DNA from: Telopea speciosissima
Taxonomy: Eukaryota; Streptophyta; Magnoliopsida; Proteales; Proteaceae
NCBI RefSeq assembly: GCF_018873765.1
Contig: NC_057921.1
Location: 16,862,604-16,926,603 of the forward strand
Direction: 5' to 3'
DNA: 64,000 bases
Shown piece after piece: positions 44,901-55,954 of this stretch. The notes under the pieces were generated by a model, which saw only the letters and a list, made by a program, of their open reading frames with translations, was not told where the DNA came from and made no database searches. Position numbers and translations under genes: made by a program. Within the stretch, counting starts at the first letter, position 1. Every line of letters starts with the position of its first letter.

Positions 44901-45316
44901 ATTGGGGAACAGCCTAAGCTTGGCTGCCTCTACCCTGCCCAGGTTTCCACACTGCACTGTGAAGCGGGCTATATACTCAATGGTAGACACCTTGTCCTCT
45001 CCTAAGAATTCGGTGAACTCTGGGATTTTGTGGTTTCTCCCTAGATCTACTGCATCAAAATACTCTAGGTAAGGCTTCTTGTATGTAGGACGTGGGGTCA
45101 TCCTGTAAAAAGGGTTAATGCTATCTTGGATAATCCTAGTCAGCTCCCCTCGGTCAATAACCACTGGTGCCCCTTGTGCCGTGGCATGTTTTGCCACGTT
45201 GGCTGACCACGGGCTACTGTGATAAGTCAAGCAGGGTTGGGCGCTTGGGTACGACTCTGGCCTCTGTTCGAACCCGAGGCCATTCTCCTTGATACTTATC
45301 CCCATAGCCCTATACC
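41905..45316 (-). pseudogene. Element A gag and protease, truncated at the N-terminus
   Basis: The gag core starts at YRAMGISIKENG (45314) and includes PVVIDRGELTRIIQDSINPF, FLGEDKVSTIEYIARFTVQ and AFIWYFNLPTNSVQRWQEM (the retrotransposon gag fold). A Cys/His segment near KDQKYCKWHNTHTH follows. Protease carries VARVLVDNG (42460) and then ILPSRMMKCL, but a frameshift separates the two. The chain continues VSVTNFLGGSTRPRG and YNALLGWDWIHAH. Many stops interrupt the frame. Its 5' part lies beyond the junction with element B and is not in the window. Confidence 0.8.
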
Positions 45317-46155
45317 TGTTTGCAGTCAGAACCCGTCGGTTCAGATTAGACCAGGCCAAGTGGGCCAAGGCTGGACTGCCAGGCTGTGGGCCGTGGGCTA
45401 AGGGAGAAGCATGGAACGTGGCTACGCCCATTGCTTAAGGGCTGGGCCATGTGTCAGAGGTGCAAGAAGCGCTGAACGAGGAACCGCGTCGCCCAAGGAA
45501 CGTAAGGGAGTGTAGCAGAGGTGGACCCCCCACTGCCTTGGTAGTTTGAGGCAGGATAGGCTGACAGGGCGCGTGGCGGCACCTGATTGGGGCTGAAAGG
45601 CATGGATCGAAGAAAGTGGCTCTGGTGGGGAGTAACCGTACATGCTAATAGCAGGGAGTGCGTATCTTATATAAGGAGGCAACTGATCTAGGGAAGGACA
45701 CACAAACACACCTGACAAGACCAGCATTCATTTTTATCTTCTTTATATTACTGCTTTTGTCTTTTACTTCGTTCTTTGTTGTTTTTGTCATTATTTGGGC
45801 TGAAGGAATGTACGGTCACATGCTTGGAGTGACAAGGGTGTATGCACAAGGCTCACGTCCATATCTGGTATGACTGATTAGTATATTTATTGTTTCAGTT
45901 TCAGTACTGTTTGTGTCCAAATCTCTCTTTTCTTTGTAAATCGATAGTGTTTCAAACTGTGACTCGCGGTTGTTGGCTTAACCCAAAAGACCTTAGAGCT
46001 ACTCAGGCAAGAGGGAGACCGACTTGCCTGGTTGGGAGTCAGATCAGGCTGTTTTTGGCCTCGTTTGAACCTGCACAAAGGTTCTGGCGCGCTCGCGCTA
46101 TTCACACCAGATGCGTGTCCCCGTGTGTGAGTGTTTGGGATTTTTGTCACCAACA
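45317..46155 (+). repeat. 5' LTR of Gypsy element B (839 bp)
   Basis: It begins TGTTTGCAGTCAG and ends GTCACCAACA. It is homologous in full to the LTR of element A. The primer-binding region TTTTGGCACACCCGGTGGGA follows within ten bases. Confidence 0.87.
45667..45676 (+). promoter_or_regulatory. TATA motif in the element B LTR
   Basis: TTATATAAGG is conserved at the matching place in the element A LTR (34641-34647). It probably marks the U3 promoter. Confidence 0.65.
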
Positions 46156-46158
46156 CAT

Positions 46159-46176
46159 TTTGGCACACCCGGTGGG
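46159..46176 (+). promoter_or_regulatory. Putative primer-binding region of element B
   Basis: TTTGGCACACCCGGTGGG follows the LTR by a few bases. Comparable 'TTTGG-GC-CCCGGTGGGAC' leaders are typical of Tat/Ogre-type Gypsy elements. The matching tRNA was not determined. Confidence 0.6.
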
Positions 46177-46199
46177 ACCCTCATAAGCCAACGGCTGCT

Positions 46200-49182
46200 A
46201 TGGTCAAACAAAAGAAGGGGCCTGGACGTCCTCGTATTCAGAAGGAAACCATGGTGGATGAAAAAACGGAAAACCCCACGGCAGTCAAATTTGCAGACCA
46301 AGCCGAGGACGAACCATGCAGTTCACATGGCACCAATGCTAGCCATAACTCAGCGCATCAGCTGGCAGTTATGGTGCATGATGCTGTAGACCTCCTCGCG
46401 GGTAGTACATAGCAGCTGGTGGACGTCTTTAGACCCATTTTCGATGACTTACGACACATGATGGCTACGGTCGACAAGTCCATCGCCAGCCAGCAGAATC
46501 AGTTGAGGAGTTTCGTGAAACCCTCATGGCCTTGAGGCAGCAGGCCACATCAGGGGCAAGGCCGAACACAATGGTTGCACCACCTGATGGAATTGTTGTG
46601 GTGGCCGAAGGTAGAGGACCCGAGTTAGGCCGAATGAGCTTGCCCGCACAAGCCGCATATGGTGGCAGCTCGAGCCAGAACCCTGTTATCGGGGATCGGC
46701 CTAGGATTAGTCTACCATCGATGACCTTTGTCAAGCCTCTATATCAGGCGGCCTCGCCCAGCACCGTTAACCCCATAGGGAGTTACGTGGTCAATATCCT
46801 GCCCACAGGCATCTCGGGGAGCACCAGTCATGCGACCACCTTAGGGGCAGGTAGCGTCCCTCGACAGCTATCCCTGCAGGAATGCAGTGGCCAACTGCTG
46901 CGAATGCTGCTCAGGCGAGGGGCACCAGACCTGGACCAGGTTCCAGTAATACAGCCCCCACAGGGGCAAATGCTATTCCTTTAGGAGGGTACCCCCCAGG
47001 ACGAAGTGGTATGGGAGCCGGCATGCCAGGGTATAGGGCCGTAGGGGTAAGCATCAGGGAAAATATTCCCAGATTTGAACAGAGGCCGGAGGCGTTCCCA
47101 AACTTTCAACCCGGCCTGGCCTATCACGGTAGTCCATGGCCACCCGATGCGGTAGGGTATCCTACTATACAAGGGGCACCAGTGGTAATCGACCGGGGAG
47201 AGCTGACTAGGATCATCCAGGACAGCATTAATCCCTTTTATAGGAACACCCCACGTCCTGCTTATAGGAAACCCTACCCCGAACATGTTGATGCGGTAGA
47301 CCTTAGGAGAAACCCCAAAATCCCAGAATTCACTAAGTTCTCGGGTGAAGACAAGGTGTCCACCATTGAGCATATAGCCCGCTTTACAGTACAGTGTGGC
47401 AACCTGGGCGGGGTGGAAGCGGCCAAACTCAAGTTGTTTCCTAACTCTCTAACAGGGTCGGCCTTCACCTGGTACTTCAACCTGCCCGCTAATTCGGTCC
47501 AGAGTTGGCAAGAAATGGAGGAACTCTTTCACACTTAGTTCTATCGCACTGAACCAGAGGTTACCATAGGAGACTTGGCCAAAATGACCCAAGAATCGAG
47601 TGAAACCGTTGAAGGATTCATTACTCGATTCAAGACGGCCAAGTATAAATGCCCAACCACTTTGCCCGAGGCCAAAAATGCGAAGATGGCCTTGGAAGGG
47701 CTCAGTTTCGAGCTTCGAAAGAGGTTCGCTGGCCAGTACTTTGCTGACCTTGGATAGCTTGTGCTGCAGGCCGCGCCCTATGAGCAACTCCTGAAACAGG
47801 AGGGCCAGCGAAAAGCGGCCTCTATTGAGATGTATTACAAGGATATTGTCAGTCATGCTTTCCTACTGTTGGGGAATAGCGACCAGAAGCAAGTTGATTA
47901 AATAGAATTTGTGGTGGATGCTGCTGAAATAGCAGAAGGAAAGCCCTACGTGTGTAAGGCCTTGGCCAGGCCGAATGACTAGGCCAAGCCGGCCAAACAA
48001 TCCAAAACAACACCTCAAAGGACCTTCGACTCAAAGGTGACATACTCCTTTGACATTTCGAAGGCCGAGTTGATTTTTGATCAGTTGCTCAAGGATAAGC
48101 AGATTAAGTTGCCACCAGGGCACCAAATACCACCCAGTCACGAATTGAAAGATTAGAAGTATTGCAAATGGCACAATACTCATACCCATACTGCTACTAA
48201 CTATGTGGTTTTACGGAATGCCATGCAGAAAGCAATTACAGGTGGACGTCTCTAGTTCCCAGGGAAGGAAAAGGGAGTTATGATGGTCGATGAAGACCCC
48301 TTTCCAGTTAACATGGTTAGCGCTGACTTTTCGAAGCTGGCCGGACCAAGGGGGAATTTGGCGCCAGCCTGGAACTTCGGGCAGGGAAGTGATTCACCCA
48401 GGCCGAATCCTCCAATGTGATCGCGGGGATCTTGGCTGAACCCATGGGTAGATCCTTTCCAGAGTCAGTCCAGTAGCGATAGTGCAGCAAATGATCTGGA
48501 GGTGACAATAGGCGGGACGACGTAGGGATTCCTGACCCCACCTGAATGGCCTAGTGCACCTGTTATGGGCCGATCTAGTAACACACCCGCTCGGGCTGAA
48601 GAGCGGATGGCGGCTTCGAAACGATGAAGGCGTTGCAAGTGACCCATTGTGAACACCCGCTATGAGTTCAATTCCCCAGAAGAATTAAGGGAATGGGAAG
48701 AACGTGGGATCGACACACCTAGGCTGAGCAAAGCACTGAGGCTCCATCAGAATGTTTGTCCTAGTTGCAGTCAGCCAATTAAGGGATGTTGGAAGGGAAC
48801 CCCAGTGTAGTCAGGCAAAACATTGTTCGATTAGAGCAAACGGCCTACCCCGAGAGCCAAGGAGGAGGCAGGCTCGATGCTCATACAAGGCATGAGGCCG
48901 ATTTCCCATTGGGCAACTTATACTTCCAGGCCGTTGGCCAAAGACCAGCTTGGAAGGGTCTCAGTACGAAGGCACTTGACATACGAACAGTACGAGCTAG
49001 ACTAGTCTCAAGGAGAGCGCTCTGGATGGGAGGCCCCTCAGCCTCATGAAGAATACAAGCCGAGGATGGTCATTCCTAGGATAGATGGAGAAAAGTGGAA
49101 GGTTGCAAGACACCCAAAGTTCCCAGCTAGCCTTGACCCGGTCCACATGACCAGAATGCAGAAAAGAAGGAGGTAGAGGAAG
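46200..49182 (+). pseudogene. Element B gag
   Basis: The start codon at 46200 opens MVKQKKGPGRPRIQKET (AT-hook-like GRPR). After a frame change, the Gly/Pro-rich linker leads to the gag core: PVVIDRGELTRIIQDSINPF, FSGEDKVSTIEHIARFTVQ, FTWYFNLPANSVQSWQEM, LPEAKNAKMALEGLSFELRK. A weak Cys/His segment (KYCKWHNTHTHTATN) follows, then a long basic tail. Gag would form the particle. Frequent TAG stops include 46410, 47536, 47755, 48154 and 48253. At 48154 element A still has CAG. Not functional. Confidence 0.82.
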
Positions 49183-50930
49183 ATGGTGGCCCAAAGGCGC
49201 AACCAGCAGGCCCATGCCAATGAGGGCCGTAGGGACGCAGCCCCTCAGGATCAAGATGGGAGAGGTGTGAGCTCTGGGGAACAGAGCCAGACAATCAACG
49301 AGCCTTCAGGGGCCGAAGGTCCAAGCTCTGCCATTGGGGTAGAAGGGGGTTTGGAGCCGGATGTGTCAGACAACAAGACCGAGGATAGTGACCCAGATGT
49401 TTTCAGAGACATAGTGATAGGCGCCAGCCCGAGGGTGGACAGTGCAGACACCAATGGTCCTATCCATTCGCCGGACATCGACTTCGGCGGATTGGTCAAA
49501 ATGATGCTCGGTACAATACCAACTCAAGTACAGATCTCGATGGTGTACCTCTTGCCAAGGACATTCCAGTACCAGCCTGGCCAGGCAACGAAATTGGAAG
49601 GGGATGTGGACGAAGGGGACTCACCCCCCGGGGTCCTAGGGATAGAGTTGGTACCCGTTAAAGAGCAGGCTGAGAAGAGGGTGGATCGCAACGAATCGGA
49701 CCAACAAGGCCCGAAGGACAATGTCAGGACAGTCATCACAAGGGAGACAGAGTACACTTTTGACACCCCGATACCACGAGGAAAGGTGGCCGACACATTT
49801 GAGGAACCAACCTGGGAAATGACTCGGCATCTGAAGCGGTTGTACATCCAGTCTCACATGGATGGCAAACCAGTGGCCAGGGTTCTTGTAGACAATGGGG
49901 CAGCAGTAAACATCCTACCCTCAAGAATAATGAAGCATCTCGACAGAGATGAGACCGACCTATTACCCGCTGGCGTCTCGGTCACAAACTTCTTGGGTGG
50001 ATCAACTAAGCCCAGGGGGTACTCCTGATTGACCTGAAAGTTGGAAACCAGACGTCCCTGACAGCCTTCTTCGTCATGGATGCCATGGCCAGCTACAACG
50101 CCCTTTTAGGGCGAGACTGGATCCATGCAAACTCCTGCGTCCCTTCATCCCTCCACCTGCTCCTAGTGCTTTGGCGCAAAGGAGGAAAGATTGAGTTGGT
50201 GATGGCTGACAACAGGCCGTTCATAGTTGATGCCAGCCATGCCGAGGCCGCCCTGTATGACGGGTGTATAGGCCCCATCCAGTTCACTGGAGCAGATGAG
50301 CATGGGAAGCCTGCGTCCTTGGTTACCTCATCCATGGTCTTGGAGGAAGTGTTCCAACTGAAGGCACCTCGGACAGGAGCTCTGCCGAATCTCGGGGAAC
50401 AGTAGAGGAAGACTGACCAAGATGATTTATGAAGACAAGCCAGACAGCTGTGATAGACATAATGCGCCGGCTGACAATTGCAAGCCTGGAGCAGAGAATG
50501 TCTTATGAAGCAAGCGTAGTGGCCAAAGTCTCAGCCAAGGAGCAGATGGTGGGCGGTCCTGAAGTCAGGCTATAAGACCTGCCGCCCACGCCGTCAAAGA
50601 TGGAGGAAATGCTGGCAGAGGTCCAGGATCCATTGGTAGAAATAGATTTAGGAACAGGCAAAGATCACTGGCCTATCTATGTTAGTGGTCTACTCCCGCC
50701 CAATTTAAGGGAGGAAATTGTAAGTTTGCTAAAGGAATTTAAGGATTGTTTTGCTTGGGATTATTTTGAGATGCCTGGTCTAGTCTGAAGACTAGTTGAA
50801 CATCGGTTACCCATTAAGGACAGCTGCAGACTGATAAAGTAACTACCTAGGCGAATGGCACCGGATGTCGTTCAGAAAATTAAGGACGAGATTGAACGAC
50901 TGCTTAAGGCGGGCTTCATTAGGACCACCA
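49183..50930 (+). pseudogene. Element B protease and linker to RT
   Basis: An acidic linker (DNKTEDSDPDVFRD) leads to YQPGQATKLEGDVDEGDSPP and the aspartic protease: VARVLVDNGAAVNILPS (catalytic D of the D-N/T/S-G motif, about 49883), VSVTNFLGGSTKPRG, and after a frameshift near 50025 YNALLGRDWIHANSC. The linker to RT reads PIYVSGLLPPNLREEIVSLL and EFKDCFAWDYFEMPG, ending IERLLKAGFIRTTR. This is the N-terminal edge of RT, where the sequence is broken off. Confidence 0.82.
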
Positions 50931-50934
50931 GGAG

Positions 50935-52623
50935 TGGTTGTGGCACTTTCCATGCTGGTATCGGGTATTCCACCCACGTGGCAACTTCTGACCTTGGATG
51001 ATAGAAAGGGGAATCTGGTCGATCCACTTCTTGAGAAATTTCCTCTCGAATCAAACATTTCTTCTCTTCTTTGAGTCTTTTGGCCAAAATTGCTCTATAA
51101 ACATGTGCCTTCATCAACTTCCTCTTCTTTCCGATCGGACAAATTAAGGCAGTGGGGTCTGCATGTTTAACATCTTCTTAGAGCATGTTTACTCCATGAG
51201 CGGGTAGAGGATTTGTAGTAACATTTGGCTGCTGCTTCTTCTGGAGTTCTATCTTGCCTTCGTTGATCAAATCCTGGATCGTGTGTTTGAGGAATATGCA
51301 TCTGTCAGTGTGATGGCCTTGCTGGTCATGGTAATGGCAATAAAGATTGGACTTGTACCACGTAGGTGGATTATTTAAATCCACAGGCCGAGGGGGAACT
51401 GAATTGATTATTCCTTCTTTCTTGAGCTTGGTAAACAGCAACGAGGGCATCATCCCTCTGAAGTCAAAAGTCCTTCTAGGCAGTTCAGGCTCAGATTGGA
51501 TTACAAGGGGGGTGGTTCCCGTGGTTACTACCTAGACCTCTGCTACTTGGTTACTAGTCCCTGTCGCATTTCCTCCCTTCGCCCTTGGATTTTTCCTTGC
51601 AGAGTAACTTCCTGCGGCCTCGCGGGTCACACCTTGGTTTTGCCTTTCCTTGAAGATCTTGTCTTCAATCTTCTATACTATTGTCATGAGGGCATCAAAT
51701 GTCCTGATATGCTGATAATATATCTTCTCACGGTACTCCCCATACAGGTTTTCTAGCAGTATCTCGACTTGTTCCTCTTCAGTAGGGCGATTCCACATTT
51801 TCACAGCTTTTTCTCTGAACCTCATGATGTAGTTCAAAAACTCTTCGCACGGCTCCTGCCTCAGAGTCTCCAACTCTCTCTGGGTGATATCCATCTGAGT
51901 ATTGTATGAATACTGCTTTGTGAATGCTTTAACCATGGAGGCCCATGATTGGGTTTGAGTGTGATCGAGCTGTGTCAACCATCTTAAAGCAGATCCAGCC
52001 AAGGAATACAAGAATGCCTACCCCAATTGGTTCTCAGAGAGCCCCCATGATCTAGTGATGGTGGAAAAAATCTTGAGATGAGCTCTAGGATCTCCTGACC
52101 CATCAAACTTGTCCAACTTCCACTTGAAATCTTCAGGAATTTTTCCTTCGGGAAAGAATACCAAATCCTCTTCATCTTTCTCCTTAACCTTACCTTTCAC
52201 AGCCACCTCTAGTTCGGCTACCTTTTCTCTCATCTTCTTCTCCCTTTCGGTTTCAGGGGGATCGGTAGGGCGACTATCATCCCCCTCTTCCACCAGTATG
52301 GTGATTGGAGTCCTGGGGGTTGCAAAGTTGGTTCTCCAGACCTCTTGCTCCATCGGCCCAAATATGGATCCGCCCTTAGAGAGTTCGTTGACTGACTGCA
52401 CCAGTTGTGCCATGAGTTGCCGCATTTCGACCATGTCTATCTGTAGCCTATCCACTCGGTGCTCGACGTGACTTTCAGACAAGTGGTCCTCCGTAGGATC
52501 CATATTGTTCACAAGTGATATCTCAGCCGATGAACTAGAGGAATGAGAAGAGGACGGAGAGCTTGAGAAGAATGATGGACTGGCTCGAGTCAGCCTTCCA
52601 TCGTGTCGGATCCAGATGGGCAA
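50935..52623 (-). pseudogene. Element C gag
   Basis: The frame opens at 52623 or, more likely, at the internal MDPTEDHLSESHVEH (52503). An N-terminal coiled-coil-like part (RVDRLQIDMVEMRQLMAQLV) is followed by a charged segment (EREKKMREKVAELEVAV) and the gag core (KWKLDKFDGSGDPRAHLKIF, GSALRWLTQLDHTQTQSW, FLNYIMRFREKAVKMWNRP, EILLENLYGEYREKIYYQ). A zinc-knuckle-like YCHYHDQQGHHTDRC is at about 51345. Stops near 52018, 51670, 51535 and 51175 break the frame. It ends in a foreign junction at about 50935. Confidence 0.82.
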
Positions 52624-53901
52624 GAACGGAATTGTGCTTCTAAGAAAAAGAGAAGAAGATCTAGTTCAGATCCTAAGAAGGAAGAAAGCTTAAATTTTTT
52701 TTTGTATTTTACTGTTTTATTCATCACTTTTATTTACATATATATTTTCTTTTCTTTTCTTTTGATCATCATTTTTTTTATTATCTTTTTTTTTTTGGGG
52801 TTTTATCATTTTATTTTTGTATTTTATTTTTATTTATGTCATAACATTTCTTTTATATTTTTTTTATTATTTTGTTTGGCTCAAGTAATCGGAGCTATCC
52901 TCAGAGTTTTAGCAGAACCCCTCTGAGACCGGACTTCGAATGCCGTCATTGCCAAAGCATTTTTTTTTTTGGAAACAGAAATAAACAAACAAAAGAAAGA
53001 CCCTCTTTATCGAGTTACTGATCCTTATGTCTGGAGTCAACATGAGACACCCCTATTTCGAGGGACATGTAAGGTTCCATCATATGGAAGCGGGCTTCCA
53101 TTTGTCTTTGAGGGACCATTGCGGGACTATGGAATTTCTTACTTTGGGTGGCGTCTCGTATTGAACCCAGGTTAATCATCAAGTGACCCTAAACTCGGTC
53201 TTTCGTACAGCTAACAAGGGTTAGTTTGTGTCGTACCCTAATCATATATGGTCTATTTTCCTACATGATGCATGTAATGGGTAGGCTTTAATAGGACAGA
53301 ACAAGGTCACCCTTGATAGAACCGATATACCTATCGGTCGTGGTCGCGAATTGCGGGTATGTGGCTCTTTTGATATACCTGGAGAGTAGGTCACACAACC
53401 TCAGAGTAATCAGGCTAGTGCCTTTTTTGAGTGGCGAAAGCACCCCACAACACACTAGTGAATACCCTCGCTGGTGATCCTAAACTCGTGCAGTAAATAT
53501 CAAGGGCTGTAGCTTCACCGTGAATTACCCATGACTACTCATGGGGTCCAACGACTAACTACGGGGGAAAAAGAGGTTCCCATGCAGTGTGTGTGTGCAA
53601 GAAAGTGGTACAGGAAGCGGCTATCATCTGATCTCAGAATACTTAGTATGATGTGCCTCACCTCCCCGGGGGTAAAGGCAAGACAGGGAGTACCCTCGCC
53701 GTCTGATTTCATTTCAAGTACTATGCATGATGCGGTTAGTACACACAAGGGTTAGCCACACCTACATACTATTATATATTTTTTTTATATATTTATACAG
53801 AGATGTGGAGAGAATATTCTGGCCTTTATTGGTAGCATCTATTTTAGAAAGTTTGACCTCGAGTGGATGTTAGTCCACATAGTCCCCAGCAGAGTCACCA
53901 C
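52624..53901 (-). other. Leader of element C, no gene seen
   Basis: It is T-rich on this strand at 52690-52880 and otherwise mixed sequence without an extended ORF. It contains the primer-binding site TGGTGACTCTGCTGGGGA (minus strand, 53900-53883) one base inside the LTR. Confidence 0.7.
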
Positions 53902-55093
53902 TGTAAGTACCGTGGTCCTCGCCGTGACGGGGTCTCCGCAGCCTTATTGGCGAAAGATGGATTAACATGGGTAACATTGTCAATTTTCAAGAATGATGTT
54001 AAGGGATTGGGATCATGCATCAAAATATACTAAAATAATGTGAAGTCGCCACCTAGGGTTAGGGCCTAGGACCCATTAAGTGTAGCCCTATCTGTTGTGA
54101 TCAGTATCAGGCTAAGTGACTCCATATGGTCTGACCAGAGATTCGGGTAAGGGGTTAGGTTACGAGTGTGGGAAGGTGTTAGGCACCCACCTCGTCCAGC
54201 CGAAACCGGTCTCTCTGTAATAGATGCTACGGAATGACGAATATTCTCTCTCTTTTATTACGAGGATGGGGGATACTATGTATACTACATTATGATATTA
54301 TGAACTACACTGAATCTATAAAATATACAGTAAAATGATGAAACATGAAAGGACTACATTGAAACGATAAAAACGCAATAGTTATACCTGTGCAGATATA
54401 TTCCCTTGGCTCAGGTGAGACAGACGAACGAACTGACGTTGGCTCCTTTTGGGCAGAATAACTGCTCTTCTAAGTGGTTTGATGGTAAACAATTGGACAG
54501 AGTGACGTTTGCAATAGGGGGTTTAGCTTGTTATCCGTGCACTGACGGGATAACCAGCCCTAAGAGCGGGATTGCTCTAACATTGGACGGGTAATCGAAG
54601 GATCTACCCACGTGAAAGAGCCTTTGCTCACTCACACACTCACCGGAGAAAGAGAGGGAAAAGGGGGTGGAAAAAGGAGAAATGGAAAGCTGAAATCACA
54701 TATGCAGGGTCCCCAGCCCGAAAAACCATTGAAAATAAGGGAGGGGGACCCTCACCCCTGACCAGATAACACCTCGACAGCGTCGTGGAGGTGTCCACGG
54801 TGGCATGGGTGACATCAGCAGGCTAATGTCACACCCTTTCGTGGCGCCATGGAAAAAGTACTTTAGTGCCGTGGTGGGCCCCCACGGTGCCATGGAAATG
54901 TCCACGGCGCCGTGGGAGCGCAGTACCACTTTTCCTTTATTTTGGGCCTTAAATGGGCTCTTCTAGTAGTGGGGTTATATCTGGGCCTGTGGGCTTATGG
55001 GCTAGGTAATTTGGGGTCCAAAAAACGCGTCGCCTATCGTCCGTGTTCCATTGTCATCATCGCCAAAGGGGGTGACAAAATCCAGTGTCTACA
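53902..55093 (-). repeat. 5' LTR of Gypsy element C (1192 bp)
   Basis: On the minus strand it starts TGTAGACACTGGATTTTGTC and ends CACGGTACTTACA next to the primer-binding site. It contains a cluster of palindromic GC-rich words, among them the perfect palindrome CCACGGCGCCGTGG at 54902-54915. Confidence 0.8.
54781..54915. repeat. Cluster of palindromic CACGG-GCC-TGG words in the LTR
   Basis: Related words include GTGGCGCCATGG (54841), TGCCGTGGTGGGCCCCCACG (from 54867), CCACGGTGCCATGG (54882-54895) and CCACGGCGCCGTGG (54902-54915). They can pair with themselves and each other and are spaced irregularly, not as a simple tandem array. Confidence 0.75.
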
Positions 55094-55382
55094 GGGGAAT
55101 TAGAGGGGAATATTCCCTCTTCTTCCCCAAATCAACGGAAAGACAAAACAGAAAATAGTAAAACCCTTAGGGTTCTGCCTCAAGGAAAAGCTGTGAATGG
55201 CGGTCAAAACATGACAGCGACCCAATAATTCGGGCGAAGGGTGGTGATAGGCCGACGACCAGCCACAGGGCGTCAGACGTCGTCAATCTCCGACGATCCT
55301 TGCACCTCACGATTAGCTTTCCCTGTTTCCTCCCACCATAAAACCCCAAGACAAAAACCAAATAGAAAAATACCAGTCTTCA

Positions 55383-55640
55383 TTAAAATGGGGATGGAAC
55401 CACAATGTGCTTCAATGGATTTGATACATCTATACCTCCTGCATGATTCACGAACTCGGCTGGTGTGAAAGAGCATCCATGGTAGATGCACATGATGCTA
55501 ACTTCTGTTTTATTGTACTTGTACAAGAACCCAATAATGGTTTTCCCATTTGGACCGTTTCCTGTTGTGGACATGCATGGCATGTTACCCAGGACCCACT
55601 CGATACAAGTTTGAAGGCCATCCACCAAGAATATTTCATG
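55383..55640 (-). pseudogene. C-terminal exon of a NINJA-family gene
   Basis: The 81-residue frame contains [40 protein letters not shown] and [20 protein letters not shown], and ends VVPSPF. This is the conserved C-terminal domain of NINJA/AFP proteins, adaptors that link JAZ repressors (jasmonate) or ABI5 (abscisic acid) to TOPLESS. The EAR motif and middle region are absent. Residues usually Cys/Val in CVCHG read IYHG here, which suggests relaxed constraint. The fragment sits next to a TIR end, so it is probably captured. It is too short to work as a NINJA protein. Confidence 0.8.
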
Positions 55641-55954
55641 CGGTTTCAGATCCCCTTCACACCACGATGCTCTGTTTTTTTTAGCTATTTTTCAACAGGA
55701 GAGGTGCTCTGCCTGCCCAGAAACCTTATGGCCTTTGCTTTCTTTTTTTTCTTCTTCCTCTTATTATTTTTTTTAATGCAGCCCAGTCCAGGTGGAGAGA
55801 TGAGTTACCGGTGGTGAGTTGCGGTGATGGTGTTGCCGGCTGGGAGAGGTGGTTCTGCTGCCCAGAAATCTCAAACAGGGAAAGGAATGAGTTAAGGGTA
55901 ATTATGTCATTTAACTTTTTGGTTTTATTTAAGTTAACATCGTTATTGTAGAGA

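Larger units (their letters stand above)
34152..45316 (-). mobile_element. Tat-type Gypsy element A (3' LTR to gag), with antisense gene
   Basis: On the minus strand the order is gag (45316-about 43000), protease (about 42500-42000), RT and RNase H (41904-40356), a second RNase H (40352-39747), integrase (39600-38601), then a gene on the opposite strand (35319-38313) and the 3' LTR (34997-34152). The second RNase H with NNQAEYEAL is a mark of the Tat lineage, and an antisense ORF between integrase and the 3' LTR is known from Tat elements such as Grande. The 5' LTR and the start of gag are missing. They are cut exactly where element B begins (45317). All frames are damaged. Confidence 0.85.
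41400..50930. repeat. Large inverted repeat made by two Tat copies (arms about 3.9 kb)
   Basis: Arm 1 is 41400-45314 (element A, minus) and arm 2 is 47025-50930 (element B, plus). Both encode the same gag-to-RT segment, from YRA-GISI/YRA-GVSI to IERLLKA-FIRT. The spacer is the element B LTR and leader (45317-47024). Similarity is high at the protein level throughout, though the arms differ by many substitutions and indels. Confidence 0.85.
45317..50930 (+). mobile_element. Tat-type Gypsy element B, 5' LTR to start of RT (truncated)
   Basis: The 5' LTR begins TGTTTGCAG at 45317, directly abutting the gag of element A, as expected for an insertion (possible 5-bp target ATACC at 45312-45316, partner not in the window). 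Leader, gag, protease and the protease-RT linker follow on the plus strand. The element stops after IERLLKAGFIRTTR at about 50930, where an unrelated minus-strand Gypsy begins. RT, integrase and the 3' LTR are absent. Confidence 0.85.
50931..55093 (-). mobile_element. Gypsy element C: 5' LTR, leader and gag only
   Basis: On the minus strand the order is 5' LTR (55093-53902), primer-binding site (53900-53883), a long A-rich leader and gag (52623-about 50935). Pol and the 3' LTR are absent. The break coincides with the broken end of element B. The gag block YCHYHDQQGHHTDRCIFLKH resembles the Tat/Ogre group, but the lineage is not certain. Confidence 0.8.
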
